From: Orthonyx spaldingii
Lineage: Eukaryota > Chordata > Aves > Passeriformes > Orthonychidae
Direction: 5' to 3'
DNA length: 64,000 bases
Assembly: GCA_013397795.1 (NCBI GenBank)
Contig: VZTJ01002639.1
Location: 1,518,191-1,582,190, forward strand
In this document: one piece after another, positions 50,764 to 62,983 of the stretch
Layout: the number at the start of each line of letters is the position of its first letter
How positions within the stretch are numbered: position 1 is the first letter of the stretch
Program-made: the position numbers and the translations under genes
Notes under the pieces: model-generated
Databases searched by the model: none
What the model was told of the DNA's origin: nothing
Seen by the model: the letters and a program-made list of their open reading frames with translations, nothing else

Positions 50764-52150
50764 AAAGCAGATGGAGATTGTTCTGGTTTCATCTGGGAGA
50801 AAAACACTGATATGTCTTAGCTGCCTTAGGAAGGGTGCAATGGCTCCTAGGTGAGCTAATCAAAATTACCTCCAGCCCTGTCAGTGCAATAGCAGTTCCC
50901 TGGCACTGTGATGCCAATTAACTACAGACGTTGCCTACTATTGATCATTTTGGTATGAAACTCCGAGCCACTTGGGAGCTCATAGGGCTGTGTTCAGGCA
51001 AGGTATTCACCATCATTCCCACTGCCCCATGTGATCTTGGATTAACTAATCTAGTTAGTTTACAGGGTCAAACATGTTAGTGCAATGAAAGCTTTGTGAT
51101 AGTTTCATAATGCAAATGAAAAAGCTTTTGATTTCTGAAGCCAAGAGCTAACAAGTTCTACTGGTGACTGAGTCAGGTTTGTTGCAATCTTTACTTTGAA
51201 GATATGCTGGAGTTCTCCAAGGTTAATGAACCACTTGTGGGAGAGCTTTTCTTCAGACTTTAGCTCTGTTTTATTCTGATAGAACCATTAACTTCTACAC
51301 TAACCTTTCTACTTGTTACTATTACACACATTCTGCCCACTAAAGCTTTATATTGATTTTTGCCAGGGAGTGCTTATAAAATGTAGGTTTAAATACATGG
51401 AGTTTTTAGTTCTGTTAGCGTTGGGTGGGATACAGACAGACAATGATTAATTTGTAGATTTTAATTTATTTTAGATATATGTTACAGTCACTCTGGCAAT
51501 ACCATTGTCATTAGGTTTTGTTTCTTGAATAATTTCCCCTAATTATTCCAGATATCTTTTTAATTGCTATAGTTTCCAGTTAAGAAAGTAAAATTTACAA
51601 GATATGACGAATAGTGTTAGCAAAATACATTGAGATACTGGAAATTCTTCTAATCCTTCCAAATTTAGGACCTCATCATGAAGAATGGTGCCAATGGGGC
51701 AGAGAACCAACAGTCCTTGCCCTCTGGAATCTAGCCATGTATTAGAGAATCCTGTGTTCTCCTTTTAACATTTTAATCGCCTACCTCCTCATTTTGTTTA
51801 TGAAGTTTTCATATTAAGATTCCAAAGAAACATTTTTTTTCCTTTGATAAAAAAACTATGGTAAATTAATTAGAAAAAAAAAACTTTAGGATGAATCCTA
51901 AATTTCAGGGGTTTAAAAATTATTACTGTAGTTTACTTTTGCCTTTTTATTTTCAAGTTTTTAATATATCATTGTGTTGGTCTTGCACAGCCTGGTTTTT
52001 GATAACAGGGGGGCCACAGAGGTGGCTTCTGTGAGAAGCTGCTGGAAGCTTCCATCATGTCCAGCAGAGCCAACCCTGATGGCTCTGAAGATGGACATGC
52101 TGCTGGCCAAAGCTGGGCCAGTTAGAGAGGTTGGTAACACCTCTGTGATA

Positions 52151-52160
52151 ACATATTTAA
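52151..52160 (+). promoter_or_regulatory. TATA-like element of the ERVL LTR
   Basis: acatatttaa lies about 180 bp into the LTR. A near-identical string (catatttaag) occurs at 63705-63714 in the second LTR at a similar distance from its start, which supports a conserved promoter position. Confidence 0.5.
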
Positions 52161-52537
52161 GAAGAAAATCAAAACAAAAAGGGGCACACACAGGTTTTTT
52201 TCTATCCAGAGAAGAGGAGGAGGCGAGAACATGTGAGTGAAACAACACGGAGACCCCAAGGTCGGTGGAGAAGGAGGGGCAGGAGGCGCTCCAGGCGCCG
52301 GAGCCGAGGTTCCTCTGCAGGCCGTGGTGAGGCCCATGGGGAAGCAGCTGTGCCCCTGCAGCCCATGGGGCCCACGGGGGATGCAGAGATCCACCCACAG
52401 CCCGTGGGGAGGTGCCCACGCCGGGGCGGGTGGATGCCTGGAGGAGGCTGTGATCCCGTGGGAGACCCATGGAGAGAGGGGGCCCTGCTTCCAGGCTGGA
52501 GCAGCCTGTCCTTGGGGTCTGCACCCCGTGGAAGAGT

Positions 52538-52678
52538 GACCCACGCCACAGCAGTTTTGGGAGGACTGTGTGCCCGTGGGAGGGACTCACATTGCAGCAG
52601 TTTTGGCAGGACTGCTGCTCCTGAGATTTGGAGCCACGCTGGAGAAGTTCACGGAGGACTGTCTCCCATGGGAAAAGG
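52538..52678 (+). repeat. Three-unit 46-47 bp array inside the LTR
   Basis: Units starting near 52538, 52584 and 52631 each carry a 'gacccacgc-like' start, a cagcagttttgg or gagaagttcacgg core and ggaggactg or gcaggactg. Such internal amplification is typical of these LTRs and explains length differences between copies. Confidence 0.7.
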
Positions 52679-52873
52679 GACCCCACAGTCTCACAGGGGA
52701 AGCACTCCTCTCCCTGAGCCAAGTGGAAGAAGATCTCAGGTGATGAACTGACCAAAACCCCCACACCCTGTCTCCCTGCTCTGTCGGTGGGAAGGAGGGA
52801 GGGGCTGGAGGAAAAAAAAGGTGTTTTTAAGGGCTTATTTTATGTCTCATTATGCTCTTCTGTCTTTGTTACT

Positions 52874-52879
52874 AATAAA
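52874..52879 (+). terminator. LTR poly(A) signal AATAAA
   Basis: The canonical hexamer sits in a T-rich context (actaataaattcactttgtt) about 720 bp downstream of the TATA-like element, consistent with the R region of the LTR. Confidence 0.5.
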
Positions 52880-54389
52880 TTCACTTTGTTCTTCTAAAGT
52901 CTATTTTGCTCTTGGAGTATCTTCTCCCGGAACTCAACTCCCGATACTCCCAGTACTTAACTCACGAACCCTTCGTTTATTGTTTTTTTCTCTCCTCTGC
53001 CCAGCTGTAGCAGGGGAGGGTGAGTGAGTGGCTGTCGTGGCTGCACATGACCTATGTACTTGGTTATCCTACTTGATTTCCTTCAGTCAATGGCTTATTT
53101 CTATTTCACCTCTACTTGAAACACTGAAGCACTACAGCTATAAATATTTGGTGAGTGAAATGTTGGTTTTATCTGACATTTTGAATCAAAGATGACTTTT
53201 CTGGTTTTGCTGTATTTCTGGTTGTATTTTCTAAACAGAAAATAATGCTCTAATCAGTGCCAATTTGTTGTTGGCATACAGAAAAATAAATCAGGGAATA
53301 GAGTTTTTTCTGGGATTTTTTGATGACTGGTTTTTTTTAACCTCAATGTAGGCAGTCAGTGAAAGCACACTGTGGGTAAAGTATATTAGGCTGGTTGGAA
53401 CCCTTGTGCTTTGCAAAATTACTTGTAGTTTTTCTCCATGGGGATTTTACATCAAGGCAGTTATTTCAACACCATTGTTTTTACAATGGATGGTAATAAA
53501 AGTTTGGATATTTCCCTGTTTGATTGGGAAAGAAACACATATACCCAGTCCTGGGACCTGAGCATGTTACTACAATGAAGATGCTTGGAAATTACTTTCC
53601 ATTTTAAGAATTACTAATAAAAGAATTCTTTGCATTATGGGTCAAATTTCTATCTGTGTATTCAGGCTTGACTCTCTTGATTTGATTGCTCTATACATTT
53701 CAGAAATCATTGTAGCTTTGAACAAGATTTGCTTTCAATAAGACATTATTCACGTCTGCCCAAGAATTAGGCTTTGAGAGATTTGTACTAATATTTTCTA
53801 TTATGTTGGTCAACAGGGTGGCATTCTCCGAGTTTCACTTTGATATTCAGATTCAAATATTCACAACAAAAATATGAATGTCTCATGATTGCAGCTGTGC
53901 AAATAGCAAGGGATTACACCAACTTTGAAGTTGGACTCTGTTCTTATTCTTTTTATTATTCATTTCCCTGTGAACAGTAATGGCAGAAATGTGGGGAACT
54001 TGCTGAAGTTGACAGACAATAATGCATATTCACATCTGAAGTATTTACCATGGCAAGCAGCTCCTATGCAAGTGTATGTACAAAACCAGCCCTGCCTTAG
54101 AGTCTCAGGACAGCTGCCTGCCACTAATATGTATTTAATACATTGAAGTGGACAAATGGGTACCACTACATCAATGCACTTTTTGACTGCTTAAAGCAGC
54201 CAGATCTTCATTCAGCACAGGAACAGTACCTCTACTGGGATCTCACTGAATCCTTCAGAAGCAGCATTCCATGCATTATTCTGTGGTATCAATGTAGTGA
54301 AAGAAAATTAAATGTAAACATTTGCTGTAAGCAGCAGAAAAAGTCTAACATTCAGCAATTTAGGTCATGATCCCTCAGTCAGAAGGAAA

Positions 54390-54394
<5 letters not shown>

Positions 54395-54422
<28 letters not shown>
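54395..54422 (+). repeat. Poly(T) run, 28 bases
   Basis: Uninterrupted T-run. The right flank (ttaaaatttg, then another T7) carries no reverse-strand AATAAA nearby. The N at 54456 suggests reduced base quality in this neighbourhood. Confidence 0.9.
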
Positions 54423-54427
<5 letters not shown>

Positions 54428-54554
54428 TTGTTTTTTTAAAGGTATTCAAAAATATNGTTTGTAAGCATTGCCAGAATATGAGAGTGGCTGGATAATTGAG
54501 GGGGGGAAAAGGTTAATGTATCCTAATTAAATTACCTGAGCTTCTACTTATCTT

Positions 54555-54587
54555 AAAAAAAAAAAAAAAAGAAAAGAAAAAAAAAAA
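54555..54587 (+). repeat. A-rich run with two G interruptions
   Basis: A16, then gaaaag, then A11. About 130 bp downstream of the long T-run, so the two could pair as a large A:T hairpin. Confidence 0.85.
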
Positions 54588-55388
54588 GTATGAGTATTTT
54601 CTTCATTCAGTCACTCTAGAATAGTAAATCCATCACACAGAGGATTAAACATATGGGAAGAAAATGACCCTATCAGCTTGAAAAATACATTCAGAAATAA
54701 TACTTCAGGTGTGTAATGGCAGTCCACAGGCAAAAATTTGTCAATCGATAATATTTGCTGGGCAATTCTGAGTAGGGAACACAGCCTTAAAATCGATGTC
54801 ATTTACAAGCAAGCTTTGAACAAAGAAGAATTACATCCATTCAACTAATGTATTAATAACAACATTATTTCTGCCGTCCTCAAACCAGCCAAAATTAGCT
54901 CAAAAACAGGACCATATTTACTTAAAGAATTATGAACCACAGAATAACTTTTCAGCAAACTGGAACAGAGTCTGAAGCAGAGTAGAAAAGCATGAGAGCT
55001 TAATATAGTGTAATACTTCACAGTGAACTTTTCAGCAGCTGTATAAATAAAACCACCATCATAGTGAAGACAGTGATTGAGAATTCAGTGAAGGATGTTT
55101 CCAAGAACTAAGACAATCCCATATCACTAAAATGGAAACCAATTCAGCAGGACCTAGTGAGGAAAGAAGTTTGCTTTAAAAGAACCCCAAGCCACAAACT
55201 TCTTTGTAAACACCAAAGAAATGTGAAATGTAATGTCACAAGTAAAAATCTAAAAGCATAGATTTCAACTCTGTTCAGGAATAGACAAGACCAAAATACG
55301 GTTCCAAGCTAAGCAATTTTCTCTATGCAGAAAGCCATTTTTTAAAATAACAATTTGGTTTAAATTAGAAAATAAAAGCACTGCATAT

Positions 55389-55402
55389 ACACACACACAC
55401 AC
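55389..55402 (+). repeat. (AC)7 microsatellite
   Basis: Seven uninterrupted AC units. Confidence 0.85.
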
Positions 55403-57341
55403 AAGCATACATAAATTTATATTTTAATATAAGGCAACTCATTATTCATTATACACTGGACAACTTTTGAGCTTCTCTCTAAATTGTTCTCCATATATGT
55501 TGTACCTTCCAAGCTCTTCAGTATTAATGCTCCTCTTCCCAAGAAGAGGCATCATCACATACCATATAAAATGTAGTCCTGTGAACACGAATAGCAGAAG
55601 ATAACACTAAGAAACTGGGGTATAATGAATCAGAGCTACAATTCTTCTAGAGACTATGGGGAACTAATTGGGATGCACTCTTTTTCAGCTGAAATGCCCA
55701 AATTTTGCCCCCAAATAAACAGGGAATTTTTGATTCTAGATAAATTTGTCAAGTATTTTTAGATCTCTTTTTATATTTAGCTATTTAAATGCAGGATCAC
55801 TGCAAAGTCAGAGGTGAAAGCAAGTTTGACTACTACTACTCCAGATCCTTATAAGAAATTTAATACAGGCTCTGAAATCATATGAAAAATGCCTTTTTGC
55901 AGGAATACTGAGTAAAGGCCATACTTGCTTTCAAAAATGCATGGTGTAAATTGTGAATATAAATAGAGGTAACAAATTGTTCAGGAGGAATGGTATAATG
56001 TGGATGAAAATGTTTCCTTTGAGCCTCTCTTGAACTACAGTAGAGAATTTTTAATACAGTTCATTCTTCTTAAGTCCTGCAAACCCAAACACAACCATGA
56101 GGGTCTGAAAGCAGAAAAAAAGTAAAAAATCAAAATATGAAACCACCCATATAACAGAAGATGAAAGAACTGGAAAATCTTAATAGAAATGAGAGTTAAA
56201 ATGGATAGACAAATTATTTATGTGTTATTACCCTAAACAAAACACTGTAGCAACAACATTCTTTTAAATGGATCTGTTAAAGCAATTTGTAACTCATCTA
56301 CAATTTACATATTCTAACCTAGGATTTCAGTGTCACTTAAGATGTTACATACCTCACCATTTTTGCATTTTTAATTTGGATTCCTAAATAACTAAGAAAA
56401 AACAAAAGTGTGTGGTTTCCAATGCGTTCAGTCCATCAGAATGCCAAGCTCCAACACACAGTCCCAAACACATCAGTCAGAAAAATTTATATCTGCCGCT
56501 CACATGCCAGGCTCCATGCTACAAAGTGCTGCTCTTGCTACTGTCACTGTCACAGTGAGCTTTACTGTCAGTGTTTCTTTAACCTGCCTTTTGCCAAAAG
56601 ATTTAATTTTCATGCAAAAAGTCTGAACTGCAAATCTCAAGGACGCACCCCATCAGCACTGCAGCAGCATGAACTTTCACTAATCCAAATGGTAACACAG
56701 TCCCCTTGTGCAGGGATTGGAAAGCCTCTGCCCTGTGGTGGACTGTATAAAATGATCACGAAGGTCGCTGCGCAATCCCCGAAAGACAAGTGGTGATATC
56801 ATAAAAACCACCACGCGCAGTAACTGCAATCAGTGCTGACAGACTTGGCGGAGAGGCCAAAGATTCAATTGACCTAAAGACTAAACAATGGTTTTTTTCC
56901 AGTGGTAATGCTCCCTTTAGATCAGGGCTGAGATACATTTAGCATAGCAATGGTTCTCCATGACACAAAGCTGTTCCTTATAAAAATAGCCTTGATAAAG
57001 GAAGAGCAGCAAAGACTGGCTTAAGAAATGAATGTGACTAAGCCAGATCCTTTATTCATCCCATTCATTATTCAAAGACACACACACAGTCACACGTGCA
57101 CATGTTTAAATAAAAACTGACTGAAATCTAACACAGCTAATTTTGACCCAAATTATAACTGCAGATCTGATTTCCGTCTAAACACAAACAAAGCACCTGA
57201 GTATATTGACAGGATGCTGGTGCATGCAAGAACAACTCTGTTCTCAGTCATGCCACCTTAACTCTGGAGAAACCCCACAGATGTCAATGAAATGGTATTG
57301 GATTTGTAATGGAGTGAGAACAGAACATTGCCCAGCATATC

Positions 57342-57342
57342 T

Positions 57343-57386
<44 letters not shown>
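57342..57386 (-). repeat. 45-base poly(T) run, reverse-strand poly(A)
   Basis: T-run broken only by one C at 57355. Read on the minus strand, it is an A-tail preceded by AATAAA (57405 to 57400) about 10 bases upstream, with a further short A-run between. This is the layout of a polyadenylated 3' end, so a retrotransposed mRNA on the minus strand is possible. I do not recognise a gene in the roughly 300 bp to the right. Confidence 0.7.
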
Positions 57387-57387
<1 letters not shown>

Positions 57388-58569
57388 TTTTTTGTGTATT
57401 TTATTGTAAGCAAAACATACAGAAGAAATCTTCCTTTGCTCTCCTGGTATCAATCAATGACCATTGCTCTGTTAATGTATTACAATAAAATATCTCAATG
57501 GTGCATTGAGCTGGTTGACTGTAATATATCAGCAGATCAATGGTTTGCAAAAAGAGAATAGTCAAATGCCAGACAACTTCTCCAATTAGATAATTTTCAA
57601 AGATTTCACACACTGAATTCGTAATGACTTAGAAGAAATGAGTCAACTATGTTAACTGACTAACTGGAGATCTCACAGGGCTTTTCCATTATCCTCCTTG
57701 TGCCCCCATTATTAAAACCAAAGGTTCATATATTTAATATGTTTAAGGATGCTTATATCCAGATCTGCATGCTGTAACCTGGGCTCATCCCTGCTGTTAA
57801 GAAACTTCTACACACTGAAAAAAACCCCAAAGAAACCAAGAGAGAAAGTAGCAACACAGAGAAATGGAGGTCTGTGGCCCACATCCTCAACCAAGGAAGT
57901 TTTCAGCCTTTTTGTAAGTCCTGGGCTACTTTCAGGATTCATTCATTTCCAGAATAATTGTGTGTCACCTTAATGGCAGCCAGGTCACTGAAGCATCAAT
58001 TCTTTCTAACTGCATTGCCCTTTGTCTTAGATATCTTTAAGGTCTGCAATCATACTTACACATGGACATGATGGTATTTACAGAGGAGACATGTACATTT
58101 TTCTTTGTATGCAAGCGGATATCTGAACACACAAAATAAGAAGCTGTGCTCCTAACATATGTGATTTCTTCCTCCTCCCAAAAATTTAAACTCTTCTTGT
58201 GGGTGAAATTGTTTATATGAAAGAAAATATCTGTTAAATTTTAAAAGCCAGGGCTAAAAGCTTTGCTCTGCATGCAGTTGTTCCGCTGCAAGGAATTTCT
58301 CATTCATACAGCCCTCTTTCATTGACATCATATATTTCTGTAATGGTGCATAATTAAGCATTGACAAATCTAAATCAATAAACATCTTCATTGGTTGGGA
58401 TGGCATCAGCACCAGAAGTTCTGCCTATAGAGAAGCCCTGGCGTCTCAAAGATCAGATTATATATTTCAAGATATTGACATTTCTGATTTGTTCTGATCT
58501 GGGAATATCGTACAGATAACCTCTCTGTTTTGCTGTGTTTTTCTGGTGGGTTTTTTCATCTCATTGAGA

Positions 58570-58612
58570 AAGGAGAAGAATAAACAAAAACCAAAACCAA
58601 CCAAACAAAAAA
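58570..58612 (+). repeat. A/C-rich low-complexity tract
   Basis: Sequence of aacaaaaaccaaaaccaacc type, then aaacaaaaaagc. Composition only. Confidence 0.6.
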
Positions 58613-58842
58613 GCACTTAAGCTAAACAGTTAGACCAGTTCAGTGCAGTCTTCCCAAGTAACAGACATTTTTAGAAGAAGATCTTCAGGTAATAGAAGTG
58701 TGAGCTGATGACTTGTCAAAGAACTAACAAGAGTAACTGGAGAGAGGGTTGGGCTTTCCCATGTGCTGTGACTCACCAGATGGAGTTATCCAGACAGCTC
58801 CATTTATCTGACAGTGAATGGAGGGTGCTACAAGAAATGCTC

Positions 58843-58894
58843 CATGATCTTAAAGGTTTTTCCAACCTAAATTATTTCGTGATTCTATGAATCT
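58843..58894 (+). mobile_element. Short CR1 LINE 3' tail
   Basis: catgatcttaaaggtttttc, then caacctaaattatttcgtga, then ttctatgaatct. This matches the last about 50 bp of CR1 (gatctttaaaggtcccttccaacc...ttctatgattctatg). It is 5'-truncated just upstream; the preceding gtgctacaagaaatg may be an eroded continuation. Confidence 0.72.
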
Positions 58895-61114
58895 GTATTG
58901 TGCCTTCCTTTAAGCAAACTGAATCTCTCTCCAGTAAAGTTCATTTTCTTTATCCAAACTCGTACTTGAAGCACACAAGCAAACAATAATCCCGAGTGCC
59001 AAAGTATTACAGGCTTCATCTAATTACGCAAAGCTCTGAGATATCTTAATTGAGGTTTGTTTTTTTCTTTTAACAGTTACATATGCCACAACAACACAAC
59101 CCAAGAAATGCACGTTAGAAAATTACTATTCTCTTCAATATGGTATTTCCATTTCTGCTCAAAATGAGAAACTGCAAAACATGCAGAAAAAAACTAAGCA
59201 TAAGAAACAAAAATATTTTCCCATTACTCAAAACAGGTAACACACCAGAAAACATCAAAGACCTGAGATGATATAATTGAGCTCAGGTGTACTATAAGGT
59301 CAGAAAAATTGGAAGTTAAAATTGTCCATGCATTTTTAATCAGTCTCTCCCATTTGTTTGCTTTAGGATATGCTCTATTATTATGACCAACTATAATAGT
59401 AGAATTTAATAATTGAATATTAATAATTTGCATTTTTCAATACTAAAATCTCAAAGGACTTTCCAAATAATTAATTTGTCTTTATATCATCCTTGTAAAT
59501 AGAAACAAAACACTGTTTTGCCATTCTACATGGAAGAAAGAAAGAGTTCGTAGACAAAGTTAATGCTGGGACTAGTTTCTATTTCTCAAAGTCTGCTTAC
59601 TGAAAGTCAAACTACGAGTAGTTGTGAATTAATGCAATATAAAATACGGTGACAGTCTCAGAATTGCACGTGTTGGATCTGGTACGATCCAGAAGTGCAT
59701 GAAAGGAATTTATAACACACTGCTTGTCATACAACACAGCCTATCTCACAGGAGTGCTAAGAAAACTTGTATGTTATTACCATTCGGTATGTGACAAATA
59801 GTATGTGATCCCTTAATGACTCCTGAAGGCTTCAGATCTTTAGTCACAACAAAGTCAAACAGAAGTAAGGATGTCATCAAAGTCATAGATAGTCTTAAAT
59901 AACTTGTGGACTACCAACAGATCCCGGGGTTGCCTCAAGCAAGCAGGTTTAGTTTGCTAACATATGTTAACAAAACTTAACATCCTGAGTGATTGTCTCT
60001 CAGGGACAGCAAATGAAACATTAACCATGACAATTCTAGACTTCCAAAAGTTCAAACTTCTAACTCCAATTCTCTCCTAATATTTAAATAAGGTCTTGAA
60101 TATATAATTATTTGGTTTTAAAGGCACATACCTGTAAAAGAATATTTTATACAATGCAAGGGTCCCATAGCTTTCTGTTATTTGGAGAATATGAGGAATG
60201 AGACAAGTTACCTAGAGCACAGCTGTGCAAAACACACAATGAATACTTCAAGACATGGAGGGCACGTGTCAGGATCCATCTCTCCTGCTCACAGGGGCAC
60301 TGCACACTTCCCCAGGGATCCACACCATCTCAGCACAAGGGGAAACACTACTGTGCCACAAGGACACATCGACACCACAGAGGCACAAAGTGTTTGCTGT
60401 AACATGATGCTGTGCCAAAAACATTAACACCTTTTCCTGTGATGTTTCCACTCAGGCAGGGACTTGTTGGTGTCTGAGTGTGCTGCATTGGACATGCCAC
60501 GAGAACTGGCGGATCTGAACAACATGTCAGCTTCACCTCACAGTCACCTCTACCTGTAGGATTTAAACCAAAACCAAACCAACAAAATAAAGAAAATCCC
60601 CAAACAATTATATTTTTTTGCAGCATTATAAGATGGCTAGGCCAAATTCTACTCTATTTAAACAATGTGCTCTACTATTTCTGACAGTTACTCCAGCATG
60701 ATGAGTGCAGAAATCAAGTTATTTTTGTAGCCTTTGACAGAAAATGTTGTTAAAGCGATATTGTCTTCAGAGACTTTCATGAAACCTGTAAACACGTTTA
60801 ACATTTCTTTGAATGGAAAATATGGCTTGTCAATCTATATTGACTCAGTGAAAAGAAAAGCCCAATATATTAAGCTTAGATCCTTCAGGCATTTATTTTC
60901 TCTAATGATTAACTTTACAATATAATTTCATCCTTTCACAAATCAATCACATTAATCATAAGAATTCAAAATGGATGTTTATACTGCATTTGTCTTCTCA
61001 TTTAATTCTTTTGGACATTGCTGAACTGAGTAGAATTCAGTATGGGGAAAAACAGCACAGGTACTGCTGCTAAATTAAGACCACAAATTTACTAATCAGA
61101 AGGAGTTACTGAGT

Positions 61115-61149
61115 CTTTAATTCAAGTCCTCCAGGGACTTGAATTAAAG
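61115..61149. repeat. Perfect 15 bp inverted repeat with 5-base loop
   Basis: Left arm ctttaattcaagtcc (61115-61129) and right arm ggacttgaattaaag (61135-61149) are exact reverse complements, spacer tccag. One more G-C pair follows beyond a single mismatch. The stem is shorter than a typical pre-miRNA stem. Confidence 0.92.
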
Positions 61150-62886
61150 TCCATCCCACTGAATAAGACCACCATCTTTTCTGAAATAGGGAGATTAGTC
61201 AAAAGCATGCCATGATTATGCTTAGTGGAGATAAACCCATGGCCTATAATCTACAGTGTTTGTAGCCACACAAGGATGTTATTAGTCTTTCAGAGCACCC
61301 CCTTACGGACCATGTGTACAATGGACCAAGAAAAAACATGATAATCTCCATTTAGGGGGAATTTAGGACTCAGAAAGAAGTCAAAATTGTTTGTGTGTGG
61401 TTGTGCTTTTTCTGTGCTAAGTCTTCTTTTCTAGAGTTCAATCTGTATGTGGGCAGAGAAAGTGGTCACTCCAAATCTGAATGTCATTGTGGCTTTGACT
61501 TTAATCCCTAAACTAAAGGATGAAAGCACAATGATTGCAATGCTATTCTGTCTTCATAGTTTATTGCAATAAAGCACATATTAACATACTATATAATCAG
61601 TAGTGGATAAATTTTTAAGTAAATAAGAAAAAAATAGGCAAGAAAGCAGAAACAATGCCCTGTGATACATATGAATTTTAATATGAGAAAGAAGAGAATC
61701 GTGAAATAGAAACAGGAATACCAAAATGAATAGTTCATAAAATTCAACAGTTTACATAAGATTAAAAAAATCCAGTAAGATACACATTACTCCATTACTG
61801 TGAATATAGCAGTCAGGTTTTGATGCCAACTACTTGGTCTGATACCCATCAACCTTAATATGGAGACAGGCAAATGTTACTTGTTGGTGTCGAAACATTC
61901 CTCTGTGACAAAGTCAAGCTTTAATAAACTACCACGAAAAATCAGTCAGAACTGCAGGATCATAGCAGGACTTAGGTTTTGAAATCTTCCTCCTATCAAT
62001 TGGTTTCTAACTGGACACTGCTTGGTTTATTGCCAGAAATCTTCTCTGACTCCTCCGAAACCCAGCCAGCTCCTAAAGTCAAAGGTCCCAGGCTGTCAGC
62101 GCCCATCCCAGCTACACTGAACACAGAATATTTATTTTGTTTTGTACAGTGTAAGTGTAAAAAAATATCAGGAGTGTAAATTCTCAGAAAAACAGAATTG
62201 CTATTTTCCACTCAGCTTTAGAGGTAGGAACAATGACATTTAGGAAGCCTTAGAAACAGTCACATTTCATGTGAGCTTTCCAGCTGCACGAATTGATCAA
62301 GGTACTGAGGGGGACAAGCATGTGGCCTCTGTGCCTTCTGTCTTCTGTGGGGTAGTGCTCAACCCTGCTTGTTCACTGGATTTTTCATGGAAACCCCTAC
62401 TAAGCCTTTAACCCTGAAAGGGAGCTTGGATGTACCTTGCTCAGAATATTTCAAGTTTATTCTCTGGAGAAATTAATGCTACTGATCACAAAATCACTGG
62501 CTGTAATTTATATGCATGCATTATTTGTCCAAATCTTGTGCAGTGCCAATAACTCAGTAAAAAACCCACGACAGATTTGAAAGTATGAAGGGCTACTTCT
62601 GCTAAGTAGCTGTTTATTAATTTGGTCTGAGTTGGTCCTTGTTGAAAAAGGTCCAAAAATTAATGAAGCTGCTCCACATGACATCCCCTAAGTTCTCTCA
62701 TATGGGACATACCAACACTTCACACAGTTTTCCTGCTGCTTCACTGATACAGGGCCAGACTCTGGGTTAGGTATCTCTCTGGATGTCTTCTCAATGATGG
62801 CAGTGATTTAAGTGAAGACTATAACTGAAAACCAACTTGCACTCAATTTTACTTGCAAATGAACACAAAAGCAAGAGAGTAGTTGG

Positions 62887-62983
62887 AAAAAAAAAATCAA
62901 AGTCAAACTGCAACAAACAACCCAACCAAAAAACAGAAAACAGAAAAACAAAACAAAAAAATAAATCCAACCAAAACCAACCT
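62887..62983 (+). repeat. A-rich low-complexity tract
   Basis: Plus strand mostly A with C and scattered G/T (aaaaacagaaaacagaaaaa type). Overlapping K/Q/N-rich and F/W-rich frames on the two strands are artefacts of it. Confidence 0.75.

Larger units (their letters stand above)
46055..51974. other. Non-coding sequence, nothing recognised
   Basis: About 5.9 kb with no recognised gene or repeat family. Small features are a (GTT)n tract with an A-rich neighbour at about 48921-49006 and a perfect 12 bp duplication at 50740-50763. A less AT-rich patch at about 48420-49260 has no readable frame or domain. Confidence 0.5.
51975..53045 (+). mobile_element. Solo LTR of an ERVL-type endogenous retrovirus (about 1.07 kb)
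   Basis: The start tgttggtcttgcacagcctg is followed by gcttctgtgagaagctgctg, the common 5' pattern of a long ERVL-type LTR that I know from songbird genomes. In order follow a TATA-like acatatttaagaag (from 52151), a GC-rich section with repeated 'ccatgggg / cccgtggg' modules and a three-unit 46-47 bp tandem array (52538-52678), an AATAAA signal at 52874-52879, and a terminal section with tcccgatactcccagt and ccagctgtagcaggggaggg. No gag/pol sequence or second LTR adjoins, so this is a solo LTR. The usual terminal sequence seems shortened; pentamers flanking the chosen edges (cattg, catga) match at only three of five bases, so the ends are uncertain. The long antisense frame (267 codons) and the 172- and 140-codon frames over it are by-products of GC-rich repeats. 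Confidence 0.87.
53046..58842. other. Non-coding sequence rich in homopolymer runs
   Basis: No gene was recognised. It contains a single N at 54456, a 28-base T-run at 54395-54422, an A-rich run at 54555-54587, (AC)7 at 55389-55402, and a 45-base T-run at 57342-57386 beside a reverse-strand AATAAA. The 128-codon frame at 56410-56796 and its neighbours lack domains and overlap in two frames. Confidence 0.55.

Noticed and set aside
52233..52751. 172-codon plus-strand arginine/glycine-rich frame
   Set aside because: It lies wholly within the same LTR; the composition follows the repeated cc-atgggg modules.
51961..52764. 267-codon minus-strand open frame as a gene
   Set aside because: It is antisense to a recognised LTR, is proline/serine/glycine-rich from GC-rich repeats, has overlapping rival frames and no domain.
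57206..57561. Frames with long poly-F or poly-K
   Set aside because: Direct translation of the 45-base T-run.
61115..61149. Hairpin as a microRNA precursor
   Set aside because: A stem of 15 bp plus a few pairs is shorter than the roughly 30 bp stem of a precursor; it was kept only as a structural finding.
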